Below the pieces are notes generated by a model. The model was not told where the DNA came from. It saw only the letters and a list, made by a program, of their open reading frames with translations, and searched no databases. 64,000 nt of DNA from Planktothricoides sp. SR001 (lineage in GTDB: Bacteria; Cyanobacteriota; Cyanobacteriia; Cyanobacteriales; Laspinemataceae). Position numbers and translations under genes: made by a program. Location: NCBI RefSeq assembly GCF_001276715.1, contig NZ_LIUQ01000009.1:32728-96727 (forward strand). Reading direction: 5' to 3'. Below are positions 27,575 to 36,264 of the stretch, piece after piece (the first letter of the stretch is position 1; every line of letters starts with the position of its first letter).

Positions 27575-28759
27575 TTAATCAGATAAAATTTCGGTAATTT
27601 TAACTTTAATCTGTCCTTCGCCTAACTGAATGATTAACCCTTGATCTAAGGATAAATCAGCGGTAGACCGGGCAATTGCCCCAGCTTCGGTTTTGGCGAT
27701 CGCATAGCCGCGTTTTAACACCGCATTAGGGTCAAGGGCAGCCAATTTTTGCCGCAATAAATCACAGGTTTGGTCAGCTTTTTGCAAACTGCGGCTAGTT
27801 TGGGGAAGCTGAAGCAGGCGCGATCGCATAAAGGCTAAATTTTCCCTAGCCTCTTCCCACTGTTGTGTCACGGAACGATAAAGCGCCGTCATCCGCTGAC
27901 GATGTTCCGCCTCCAGAACCCGGAAACTGGGCACGGCAATTTCTGCCGCAGCGGTCGGGGTGTGAGCGCAAACATCCGCCGCTAAATCCGCCAAAGACTG
28001 ATCTCGTTGATGCCCAATGCCTGTAATCACCGGAATCGAACAATCAGCGATCGCTCGCACCACTCTTTCATCATCAAAACAGACCAAATCCTCCGTAGCG
28101 CCACCACCTCGCGCCAAAATCAACACCTCAGCGCGACCATCTGCCTCAACCCGCTGAATCGCCTGAACAATCGAACTTGGGGCTTGTTGACCCTGAACCG
28201 TTGCCGGGGAGAACAAGACCTCTAACCCTGGATAGCGTTGGCTGAGAGTTCGTTGAATATCGCCCCAAGCGGCGGCTTGCGGCGAAGTCACCACCGCAAT
28301 GGTTTGGGGATGAACTGGCAAAGGTCGCTTTTTCTCCGGGTCAAACAACCCCTCTGCTTCCAGACGCGATCGCAGTTGGCGGTAACGCAACGCCTGCAAC
28401 CCTTCTCCGGCTGGCAACGCTTGCCAAATCGTCAACTGATAATCTCCCCGCTGGGGATAAAGGCGAATACTGCCCAAAACGAGCAACTGTTCCCCAGTCA
28501 CAGGCTGTTGCACCAACTTTCCCCGCTGACTATTCCAAGTCACACAGCGAATGGCAGCCCCCTCATCTTGCAGGGTAAAAAATATCCCACTGGCATGATG
28601 TCGTGTACTTGACACCTCTCCCATCACCCAAATTTGGCGTAAAAGCGGATCCTTCTGTAAAACTGCCTGAATATAAGCAGTCAATCCAGACACCGACACC
28701 ACGGAGATATCGGCTAGATCCGCATCGGCAAGTTGAAAATCGGGCAAATCGGCAGTCAT
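27575..28759 (-). CDS. xseA: Exodeoxyribonuclease VII large subunit
   Basis: 394 residues from ATG 28759. N-terminal OB-fold (V-S-G-L-T-A-Y-I, I-W-V-M-G-E-V-S-S) and catalytic core with V-V-T-S-P-Q-A-A-A-W, A-R-G-G-G-A-T-E-D-L and T-G-I-G-H-Q-R-D. Divides single-stranded DNA to short oligonucleotides in repair. recA is divergent upstream, so two DNA-repair units share one control region. Confidence 0.95.
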   Translation of the reverse strand: MTADLPDFQLADADLADISVVSVSGLTAYIQAVLQKDPLLRQIWVMGEVSSTRHHASGIFFTLQDEGAAIRCVTWNSQRGKLVQQPVTGEQLLVLGSIRLYPQRGDYQLTIWQALPAGEGLQALRYRQLRSRLEAEGLFDPEKKRPLPVHPQTIAVVTSPQAAAWGDIQRTLSQRYPGLEVLFSPATVQGQQAPSSIVQAIQRVEADGRAEVLILARGGGATEDLVCFDDERVVRAIADCSIPVITGIGHQRDQSLADLAADVCAHTPTAAAEIAVPSFRVLEAEHRQRMTALYRSVTQQWEEARENLAFMRSRLLQLPQTSRSLQKADQTCDLLRQKLAALDPNAVLKRGYAIAKTEAGAIARSTADLSLDQGLIIQLGEGQIKVKITEILSD

Positions 28760-28821
28760 AAGCAACGAGTCAGCAGCGATCGCGACGAGCAGTCAGAGGT
28801 TTAATTTACCAGAAAACTTAG

Positions 28822-28850
28822 TTGACTTAAAAGTCAATATATCCTATAGT
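28822..28850 (+). promoter_or_regulatory. recA promoter with palindromic -35 region
   Basis: TTGACT (28822-28827) and TATAGT (28845-28850) with an ideal 17-base spacer. The -35 lies in the inverted repeat TTGACTTAAAAGTCAA (7-bp arms, 2-base centre), an operator-like site. It does not match the usual LexA box. Confidence 0.6.
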
Positions 28851-28965
28851 GGGTTTAAAGCCCGGAGAGAGCAATCCTAGGGCTTTTCCTTGCTGACCAC
28901 AAATTTTCAGGCAAGCAAGCTAAAATAAAAGCTCTCGAAAACCCTGACAACTCTTGAGGCTAGGC

Positions 28966-30051
28966 ATGGCTACTCAAACCTCTACGAATAGCGAAAAAGA
29001 CAAAGCCCTGAAAATGGTGCTGACCCAGATTGAGCGAAACTTTGGCAAAGGCTCAATCGTGCGCCTGGGAGACGCCACCCGGATGAAAGTGGAAACCATC
29101 CCCAGTGGAGCCTTGACCCTGGATTTAGCCCTGGGAGGCGGCTTACCAAAAGGGCGGGTGATTGAAATTTACGGCCCTGAGAGTTCGGGTAAAACCACCG
29201 TCGCACTCCATGCCATCTCCGAAATTCAAAAATCTGGGGGAATTGCCGCGTTTGTCGATGCGGAACACGCTCTCGACCCGACTTATGCCGCTAACCTGGG
29301 CGTGGATATTGAAAATTTACTCGTTTCCCAACCAGATACGGGAGAAATGGGTTTAGAAATTGTGGATCAACTGGTGCGATCGACCGCTGTAGATATTGTA
29401 GTGATCGACTCTGTGGCGGCGTTGGTGCCTAGGGCAGAAATCGAAGGACAAATGGGAGAATCTCAAATAGGCTTACAAGCCCGTTTAATGAGCCATGCCC
29501 TCAGAAAAATTACTGGAAATATTGGTAAATCTGGTTGTACGGTGGTATTCCTCAACCAACTCCGGCAAAAAATTGGCGTCACCTATGGGAATCCAGAAGT
29601 GACAACCGGAGGACAAGCCCTGAAGTTTTATGCTTCTGTCAGATTAGATATCCGCCGGATTCAAACCTTGAAAAAAGGCTCAGAAGAATATGGAATTCGG
29701 GCAAAAGTGAAAGTGGCGAAAAATAAGGTTGCGCCCCCGTTCCGCATTGCCGAATTTGATATTTTATTTGGTAAAGGGATTTCTCGCTACGGCTGTATTT
29801 TGGATCTGGCCGAAGAAACTGGCGTGATTACTCGCAAAGGTACTTGGTATAACTACAACGATAATAACATTGGGCAAGGACGGGATAATGCCTCGAAGTA
29901 TCTCGAAGAAAATCCCCAAATGGCGGCAGATGTTGAGAAAAAAGTGCGCGAACAATTAGAACTGGGTGCCCTGGTTTCTGCTAATTCCGTGGGACATCCT
30001 CACGATGAGGATTCTGCGGAAGAATATTCTGAAGAATATTCTGAAGATTAA
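28966..30051 (+). CDS. recA: Recombinase RecA
   Basis: 361 residues from ATG 28966. Walker [10 protein letters not shown], Walker [10 protein letters not shown], the L1/L2 loops and [11 protein letters not shown]. It makes ATP-dependent filaments on single-stranded DNA for homologous recombination and the stress response. The C-terminus ends in a short acidic repeat ([10 protein letters not shown]) from a 15-bp tandem duplication. Acidic RecA tails normally moderate DNA binding. Confidence 0.98.
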   Translation: MATQTSTNSEKDKALKMVLTQIERNFGKGSIVRLGDATRMKVETIPSGALTLDLALGGGLPKGRVIEIYGPESSGKTTVALHAISEIQKSGGIAAFVDAEHALDPTYAANLGVDIENLLVSQPDTGEMGLEIVDQLVRSTAVDIVVIDSVAALVPRAEIEGQMGESQIGLQARLMSHALRKITGNIGKSGCTVVFLNQLRQKIGVTYGNPEVTTGGQALKFYASVRLDIRRIQTLKKGSEEYGIRAKVKVAKNKVAPPFRIAEFDILFGKGISRYGCILDLAEETGVITRKGTWYNYNDNNIGQGRDNASKYLEENPQMAADVEKKVREQLELGALVSANSVGHPHDEDSAEEYSEEYSED

Positions 30052-30090
30052 TGCCGATTAGAGGTTAATAAATCTCTGATAAATCAGCAC

Positions 30091-30122
30091 AAAACCTCGG
30101 CTTCATTGTCGAGGTTTTTTTG
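30091..30122 (+). terminator. recA terminator
   Basis: AAAACCTCG pairs with CGAGGTTTT across a 10-base loop, followed by a T run, 40 bases after the recA stop. Confidence 0.8.
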
Positions 30123-30222
30123 GGCGCGATCGCATCCCCCACATTTAATTTATTGACTGCTAAATCATCATCGATTGTGTAGTTTATAGTAATTTTAAAT
30201 TTAAATGAGACATTTAATCGTA

Positions 30223-30292
30223 GTAGGGGCGGTTCGCGAACCGCCCCTACATACGCCCCTACATAATTAATAATTGCGCGAACCGCCCCTAC
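30223..30292. repeat. GTAGGGGCGGTTCGCGAACC palindrome
   Basis: 30223-30250 is a 28-bp perfect palindrome; half of it is repeated at 30276-30292. A palindromic dispersed repeat in the recA-minE spacer (30052-30594), which otherwise has no gene. Confidence 0.8.
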
Positions 30293-30340
30293 ATAATTAT
30301 ATTAATCTTAATTGCAATAACTATAATATCTATTTCATCT

Positions 30341-30431
30341 ATTTCCCGGATTATTTCCCGGATTATTTCCCGGATTATTTCCCGGATTATTTCCCGGATT
30401 ATTTCTCGGATAATTTCTCGGATAATTTCCC
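30341..30431. repeat. 12-bp tandem repeat array (TTTCCCGGATTA)
   Basis: About seven copies of TTTCCCGGATTA/TTTCTCGGATAA. The minus-strand translation (R-E-I-I)n is regarded as chance. Its period equals that of the array at 26.4 kb but the unit is unrelated. Confidence 0.9.
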
Positions 30432-30594
30432 ACCATTGAAATAAAATTTCGCTGGTGAAATCCAGAGAAACAGGGATTCTCCCTCCCAGAGATTGATACA
30501 CGCGGTTGGCAAAATAGACCCGCCCCGCAGAAAATGCGCGTTAGGATCTCAAAGGTTTCTCACTTCCGGTCGTTCGATCAATTTTTGGTTCTGA

Positions 30595-31155
30595 TTAATC
30601 CCGGTCTGAATCTGGTTTTTTTTCTAGTTGTTTTGGCTCTAAATTTATATTGGGATTGGCTTCTAATCCTAATTGTAATTTAAGTTCAGGTGTGGACTTA
30701 GATGCCGTTTCTAGTTCGGCATCGATTTCCGATTCAGAATCAATGTCTAGATCGTTTTCCAGATCTATTTCCGATTCAATTTCCGGTGCTGATAGAGGAG
30801 AAATTAAGTCTCCATCGGCTGTAAATTGAGGGTAATTTGACGGCAAATCTAAGGACATTCCAGATTTAGATTTTGCCGAAGATTCTACCTGTGTTTTCAT
30901 TCGCCGAATGGGAAAATTGGCAATCAACGCCGTGGCGCGATCGCTATTTTCCAGGGATAAATTAAATCCTTCGGAGTCTAATTCTACATATCGAGAAACC
31001 ACTTCCAGGATTTCTTGTCGCATCGCCTCAAAGGTATCTGGAGTGATATCAGCGCGATCGTACGCCAACACCAGTTTGAGGCGGCGCTTGACTTCTAGGC
31101 GACTACTGTCAGGCCCAGATCGAGGAAACAATCTTTCGAGAAGTTCGCTAATCAT
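30595..31155 (-). CDS. minE: Cell-division topological factor MinE, long acidic tail
   Basis: 186 residues. The first ~95 match MinE (I-S-E-L-L-E-R-L-F-P-R, R-L-K-L-V-L-A-Y-D-R-A-D-I, and Y-V-E-L-D). MinE drives MinD off the membrane so the Z ring forms at mid-cell. The remaining ~85 residues are acidic and Glu/Ser/Asp-rich (I-E-S-E-I-D-L-E-N-D-L-D-I-D-S-E). Most MinE proteins are 85-110 residues, so the tail is an extension. It ends the minC-minD-minE cluster. Confidence 0.92.
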   Translation of the reverse strand: MISELLERLFPRSGPDSSRLEVKRRLKLVLAYDRADITPDTFEAMRQEILEVVSRYVELDSEGFNLSLENSDRATALIANFPIRRMKTQVESSAKSKSGMSLDLPSNYPQFTADGDLISPLSAPEIESEIDLENDLDIDSESEIDAELETASKSTPELKLQLGLEANPNINLEPKQLEKKPDSDRD

Positions 31156-31179
31156 GTAGCTTGCAAAAATGGTAGAGGC

Positions 31180-31986
31180 TTACATTATTTTGGTAAAGAA
31201 CAATTTGCGGATGCGGGAAAAGAAGTTGTCTGAAGGTAGACTTAAATCTAATAACTCTACTTTTTCTCCTTCTAAACGACGGGCAATATTATCAAACGCT
31301 TTGCCAGCGAGTGTTTGCTCCTCCCCTAATACTAAGGGTTCCCCACGATTGGTAGAAACAATCACCCGTTCATCATCTGGAATCACTCCAATCAGAGGAA
31401 TAGCCAGAATTTCTTGGACATCCGCTACTGACATCATGTCATTAGCTTCTACCATTTGTGGTTTAAGTCGATTCACAATTAAATGAATTTGCCGCACTCC
31501 GTGGGCTTCCAGCAAACCAATCACCCGGTCAGCATCACGCACTGCGGCAATTTCCGGCGTGGTGACAATTAAGGCTTCTCTCGCGGCGGCGATCGCATTT
31601 TGAAACCCCTGTTCAATTCCCGCCGGTGAGTCAATCAGCACATAATGATATTTCTGCAACAGTTGCTGAACAATCTGTTTCATTTGATCTGGGGTCACGG
31701 CATCTTTCATGCGATTTTGTGCTGCGGGCAGAAGTGCGAGTCCCGGTTGACGCTTGTCTTTAACCAAGGCTTGTTCTAACCGACATTGACCGGCAATCAC
31801 TTCTACCGCTGTGTAAACGATGCGATTTTCTAACCCAAGAAGTAAATCAAGATTTCTTAGGCCAAAATCAGCATCGATTAAAGCTACTTTGCGACCTCGT
31901 TTAGCCAGTGCCATGCCGAGATTCGCTGTAGAGGTGGTTTTTCCCACCCCGCCTTTACCAGAAGTGATGACAATAATGCGACTCAT
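31180..31986 (-). CDS. minD: Septum-site ATPase MinD
   Basis: 268 residues. Deviant Walker A G-K-G-G-V-G-K-T-T, D-A-D-F-G-L-R-N-L-D, V-L-I-D-S-P-A-G. C-terminal amphipathic helix (F-F-S-R-I-R-K-L-F-F) for membrane binding. MinD recruits MinC to the membrane and is cleared by MinE. 24 bases before minE. Confidence 0.97.
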   Translation of the reverse strand: MSRIIVITSGKGGVGKTTSTANLGMALAKRGRKVALIDADFGLRNLDLLLGLENRIVYTAVEVIAGQCRLEQALVKDKRQPGLALLPAAQNRMKDAVTPDQMKQIVQQLLQKYHYVLIDSPAGIEQGFQNAIAAAREALIVTTPEIAAVRDADRVIGLLEAHGVRQIHLIVNRLKPQMVEANDMMSVADVQEILAIPLIGVIPDDERVIVSTNRGEPLVLGEEQTLAGKAFDNIARRLEGEKVELLDLSLPSDNFFSRIRKLFFTKIM

Positions 31987-32193
31987 AAATAAAATTGACT
32001 ATGAGATTGCGGGTGAATGGATGGGTTATTTTTATTTACCAGCGATAAAGCTGATCAGAGTTGGACTGCCGATTTAGTTAATCGATTGGTAGCCGATTTA
32101 CTTTACCATAGTGTGCTGCGTTGGTCCGAGGAACACTTCGGACTCAACCGAGAAATTTTGGTGTTTTTAACAGGGAAAGAGCAGAAATAGCAG

Positions 32194-33123
32194 TTATAAT
32201 TCCGTTGCCGAGGAAGAAGATTTGGCAAAATCCAGAGCTCCAGCGATGCGAATACCCTCTGGGGATACATACGCCACTTCTGGATAGAATTCCGGGGGAC
32301 TTTCTGGAGAACGGGCAACATAATCGCCAATTCTAATTTGGGTGGGCTCCATTTCCAAGGCCATAATGATTGATTCATTATTGCCCCGCGCTCCTGCATG
32401 GACAATGCCCCGCAAACGGCCCCAGACTAAGATATCTCCATCAGCGACCACGGAACCCCCCGGATTGACATCCCCGCGAATCACCACGGTTCCTTCATGG
32501 CGAATTTCTACCCCAGAACGAATGGTCGTTTCTAGATAAAGAGGATCGGCGAGGGCTTGGACTGGGGCATTGTTGCTGGGATTAAAGGCCGCTAGGTTGA
32601 TGCGCTGTTCGACGGAATAGCCAGCGGTTGCCGCTGCCACAGCGGTTTGACGGCGAGCAGTGTAAACCCGACTGAGGTTTAATTGCACTTCAGAAAGGGC
32701 ATCGGCGATCGCCTGCAATTGTCGCACATCTAGCAACCGATCCTGAGCCATCAAATAGACGGAGGTATTGGCTTGCCAGAAGCGATCGCCCCCATTTAAT
32801 CGGTGTTTTAGGGCTTGCCACATCTCCATCCAATCATTCAATGGTGTATCGCCATCTTTTGCTCGGATTTCTCGGGGCAGAATTAGCAAGAGTTTTCCAT
32901 CCTTGGTGGTAAATCGAGGCTGCAAGTTCGGATCGATCGCAATGAAGAAATCTGGCTCCTCCGCTGATTTATCCTCAGTCACTTGCTCCTCCGTCGAGGA
33001 GGTCTCCGGTTGCTCCAGTTCTTTCTCTGGAGGGGTTTCGGCAGAGATGTTGGTGGCTGGGATGTTGGTAGAGTTTTCCTGGGAAATGGTTTCCGACAAT
33101 GGAACAGAAGTATCAGAAGTCAT
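32194..33123 (-). CDS. minC: Septum-site inhibitor MinC
   Basis: 309 residues. An acidic, Thr/Glu-rich N-terminal extension precedes the MinC N-domain; the C-terminal beta-helix is clear (V-I-R-G-D-V-N-P-G-G-S-V-V-A-D-G-D-I and A-G-A-R-G-N). It inhibits FtsZ polymerisation. First gene of the min cluster, with a 207-base gap before minD. Confidence 0.93.
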   Translation of the reverse strand: MTSDTSVPLSETISQENSTNIPATNISAETPPEKELEQPETSSTEEQVTEDKSAEEPDFFIAIDPNLQPRFTTKDGKLLLILPREIRAKDGDTPLNDWMEMWQALKHRLNGGDRFWQANTSVYLMAQDRLLDVRQLQAIADALSEVQLNLSRVYTARRQTAVAAATAGYSVEQRINLAAFNPSNNAPVQALADPLYLETTIRSGVEIRHEGTVVIRGDVNPGGSVVADGDILVWGRLRGIVHAGARGNNESIIMALEMEPTQIRIGDYVARSPESPPEFYPEVAYVSPEGIRIAGALDFAKSSSSATEL

Positions 33124-33243
33124 GCGGCAAACACAGGCGCATTAAGGCTTTGAATAGTTTAACAAAATTATAGACATACCTAGACAAAAATTGAAAACTC
33201 TTTTTGATTTATAGGAGAATATCCGCTATGAGGCGGAAACGAA

Positions 33244-33440
33244 ATGCAGCTAGTCGAGAGGCATCTAATCAAGAAGACACATGAGGATTGGCAAGAATGC
33301 GATTCTTTATGCTTTAAAGCCAAGAATCTTTACAACCTCTGCAACTACTACATAAGGCAACGGTTCTTCGAGACTGGCAAGGTCTGGCCTAATACTAAGT
33401 TGTATCACTTGGTAGCCGAATCTTATGCCTATAAACATTC
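33244..33440 (+). pseudogene. IS200/IS605 TnpB N-terminal fragment
   Basis: From ATG 33244 the frame reads M-Q-L-V-E-R-H-L-I-K-K-T-H-E-D-W and N-L-Y-N-L-C-N-Y-Y-I-R-Q, matching the TnpB N-terminus. It is cut after about 64 codons where ISAs1 sequence begins. All catalytic parts are missing. Confidence 0.8.
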
Positions 33441-33668
33441 GATATCTTCCCACCCCTGATCACCGCCAATCACAGCTAAAATAGCAATGACTAAAATATC
33501 TTTAAGGTTGTGTTTTTGGGTTCTTGCCACTCTCGGATCGGGAACAGAAGCTACATAATTTAATAAATTGGCTTGGATTTCGTTTAGAGAAGTTAAGGTT
33601 GGTTGGTCAGATATTCTAGGTTGAGGGGGTTGAGGAAGTTGATCTGCCGATGCAAAACCCTTTGTCAT
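33429..33668 (-). pseudogene. ISAs1-family transposase N-terminal fragment
   Basis: From ATG 33668: V-P-D-P-R-V-A-R-T-Q-K-H-N-L-K-D-I-L-V-I-A-I-L-A-V, the helical N-terminal domain of ISAs1 transposases. It is cut at G-W-E-D-I-E next to the TnpB fragment. An in-frame ATG at 33704 also exists. Confidence 0.8.
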
Positions 33669-33804
33669 TGCCTTTGACTCCGTTTCAAATTGATTGACTA
33701 TCACTGAGATTCAAATTCAAAATTGATTATAGGTTTAACTTCGGTGACTCGAACCCATTACATATTTTGACAAATTTATCAAGGACATTTTTTACTAAAT
33801 TAGA

Positions 33805-34515
33805 TGAGCTTACCCTGAGTGAACAACGTCTAGTATTAGCGCAAGTCAAAGTCGAAGACCATTAAACATGAAATTACTGCAAATTACTGCAATTCCCGCT
33901 CTATTGGCATTATTAGATATTCAAGAGGCAATTATTACCATTGATCCGATGGTAACCCAGACTGATATTGTCCGACTCCTTAGAGAGAAAAAAGCCGATT
34001 ATGTGTTGACACTCAAAGGGAATCATCCAACTCTTTACACCCAAGTAAAAAACTGGTTTATCCAGGCTCAAAGCAACCATTTTGAATGCCTTGATGTTAG
34101 TTATGTATGACCAACGCATTGACAAAGGGCATCATCGTGTTGAAAAGCGTCACGTTTGGGCTGTACCACTGTCAGCTTTTGGTGGTCTTTATCAACAGGA
34201 GCAATGGGAACGGACTTCAATGTGTCGTCATGGTTGAGAGAGTCCGTCATCTGTGGAACAAAACTACTCGTGACGTTCACTTTTATCTGTCTTCTTTACC
34301 TGCTGATGCCCAACATCTTGGTCGTGTGATTCGCCAGCACTGGGGCATTGAAAATCAAGTTCACTGGACAATAGACGTTACTTTTAAAGAAGATCAATGC
34401 CGGATCCGCTTTGGTCATAGTCCTCGTAATTTCGCCTTTCTCAGACGTCTGGCTCTTAATCTCCTTAATCAAGAAAAAACTTTCAAGAGCAGTGTGCGTC
34501 AAAAAAGTAAACGGG
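33805..34515 (+). pseudogene. ISAs1-family transposase C-terminal remnant, degraded
   Basis: Pieces in different frames reconstruct the ISAs1 catalytic region: S-E-Q-R-L-V-L-A-Q-V-K-V-E-D-H, then I-T-A-I-P-A-L-L-A-L-L-D-I-Q, K-G-N-H-P-T-L-Y, D-Q-R-I-D-K-G-H-H-R-V-E-K-R-H, and R-H-L-W-N-K-T-T-R-D to F-L-R-R-L-A-L-N-L-L-N. A 10-bp tandem duplication (ATTACTGCAA, about 33880-33900) and at least two more shifts break it. The 3' end is cut by IS630 sequence. Confidence 0.8.
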
Positions 34516-34934
34516 CTTCCATGAAGATGAGTGCCATATGTGGTGGGGATATCTGTGTAGGTATGTATGGGGTAAAACAGACGAACGGATTTCAGTCCCC
34601 ATCACGAATGAGAGACAGAAGCAGACCTACTATGGAGCGGTGGATTTATATACCCAGCAGTGTCTAATTCAAGTCGTTAAGAAGGGGAATTCTGAGTCAG
34701 GCGATAGCCTTCATTAAATATTTGTTAGACCAATATCCTCAGAGTAGGATTGCCATCATTTGGGATGGTGCAACGTATCATCGTTCTCAGGCCGTCAAAG
34801 ATGATCTAAAGTCGGTCAATCAAGAACTCGATGAATCTCACTGGAAAGTGACTTGTATTAGCTTTGCTGCCAATGATCCAACTCAGAATCCCATTGAGGA
34901 TATTTGGTTTGAAGCGCTTGGTGTGTCTTCCTGA
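34515..34934 (+). pseudogene. IS630-family transposase catalytic fragment
   Basis: The frame from about 34515 reads D-E-C-H-M-W-W-G-Y-L-C and V-W-G-K-T-D-E-R-I-S-V-P-I, with the first catalytic Asp. After a one-base shift near 34695 it continues I-I-W-D-G-A-T-Y-H-R-S (second Asp) and N-P-I-E-D-I-W-F (Glu). Both ends are cut, by ISAs1 on the left and group II intron sequence on the right. It differs in sequence from the minus-strand IS630 beside it. Confidence 0.8.
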
Positions 34935-35303
34935 GTGGTTGTTTCTGAACTTGTTGAAACATTGTTCAATTGCATCTTGGCAGCTTCTTCAGGGTCTGAA
35001 GCCATAGGAGTTTGCTTCAAACACGGCTTCCCATTCAGGTTCCATTACATTTTTGACTATTGCTTGTGCGACTCTATCCTTGATGGTGGGAATCCCTAGA
35101 GGACGTTTCTTGCCATTGGATTTGGGTATATATACCCGTTTTGTGGGTTTTGCTGAAAGGCATCACAGCAATTCTCATTTTGGAAATTTAACTGCTAGCT
35201 CGTTGAGTCCTTTCTGTGAGGGCTAGGGGTGGAAATCCCTATAAGGTTCGGAACCTTGTTTCAAATGACCATTTCAGGTCGCGCCCGTGTGAACGAATCG
35301 CAC
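34930..35303 (-). mobile_element. Group II intron remnant inside an IS630 transposase
   Basis: On the minus strand, GTGCGATTCG at 35303 is a typical group II 5' end, followed by G-rich intron-like sequence. At about 35150-34930 the frame encodes V-Y-I-P-K-S-N-G-K-K-R-P-L-G-I-P-T-I-K-D then N-S-Y-G-F-R-P-stop-R-S-C, the N-terminal motifs of an intron reverse transcriptase, with TGA (34991-34989) where Gly is expected. Only about 370 bases remain, so most of the intron and the ORF are gone. Confidence 0.7.
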
Positions 35304-35991
35304 TGAACTTTTCAAAGTAATTGTTTCCCCCGGCAATTGCCATCCATAAGGGATAACAGGAGTCAGGCTAAACCCAACTTCATCTAAATACCTTAAGTCT
35401 ATGTCGCCTTTTTCATCAAGGTTTTTTAAGACTGATAATTTTTCTAGCTTCAGATCATATTCCCACTCAAAGGGTGACCCGTTGAGACTTATGATCATTC
35501 TTTTCCTGGTCATGCCGAATTCTTTTACCACTTTTTTTAGGGTAGATTTACTCACTTTGATTCCCCAGGATTCTTCTACCTGATTTATCACTTTTTTTCA
35601 AGTTTTCGGCTCCGACTTCACCCACTCTTTCACTTGTTCCTTTTGGGATGATGACAACTTGGGTTTTCTGCCTCGGCCTGCCCGGTCATACAATCCTACT
35701 AATTTTTGAGTTTCCCACTTCTGAAACCAATAGTGTATGGTACGGCGGCTGACTCCGAATATGTCGATGAGTTGCTCTCTCCTGAAACCGCTAAAACTTA
35801 ATAGAATACAATGGGCTCGGGCTCGCACTTGAGTCCGCTTGCTTTCTTGATAAATTCTTTCTAGAAGTCTTTGGGTTTCTGGACTTAAATTCTGAATAAA
35901 TCTCACTTTAGTACCAAGCACCGGTGGATTTTCCCTATGCTATTATACACGAATCACAAACAATGTGCAATTTATTTTACACCAGTGCTTA
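35304..35991 (-). mobile_element. IS630-family element, 5' part, broken transposase
   Basis: Transposase from GTG 35921: helix-turn-helix region (I-D-I-F-G-V-S-R-R-T-I-H-Y-W-F-Q), then S-E-P-K-T, an in-frame TGA at 35600-35598, and the same frame continuing K-K-V-I-N-Q-V-E-E-S-W-G to the first catalytic Asp (Y-L-D-E-V-G-F-S). The group II intron sequence interrupts it at 35303. The element end (35922-35991) is nearly identical to 130-199. Inactive. Confidence 0.85.
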
Positions 35992-36264
35992 TCAGCCGCT
36001 TAAACTGAGCATTAACACCGTCGATCGCGGTGCTTGATGCGTGTGGTAGTAGGGGGCAATTTATCAACTGTCCCACAGCCAACGGAACCAAAATTCAGTT
36101 GTGTTACAAAAAAGTTGTTCGTTCATATCCCAGTTGATTAACTGGCATATCATCAACGGAATTAGCCACCGGGGGTCCAGAATCCCCAATAGATCGGGAG
36201 GCTGATTCATTTTTCCTTTAAGACTTTTTTCCTTTGAGACTTCTCTTTAAGGCTAGTTTTGATT
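35992..36264. other. Spacer after the IS630 end
   Basis: No gene is seen. It precedes the DUF2157 gene; a TTTAAGACTTTT/TTTGAGACTT repeat lies at 36216-36243. Confidence 0.4.

Noticed and set aside
30289-30501. Frame encoding (R-E-I-I)n repeats
   Set aside because: Produced by the 12-bp array; no start signal or family.
33735-33760. tRNA T-arm-like sequence GGGTTCGAGTCACC (minus)
   Set aside because: No acceptor, D or anticodon arm can be formed around it.
34989-34991. Selenocysteine-type TGA in the intron reverse transcriptase
   Set aside because: It replaces a conserved Gly (GGA to TGA) in a truncated frame; simple decay explains it.
35580-35610. Programmed frameshift in the IS630 transposase at the A7 run
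   Set aside because: Both halves are in the same frame; the break is an in-frame TGA, so no shift is needed.
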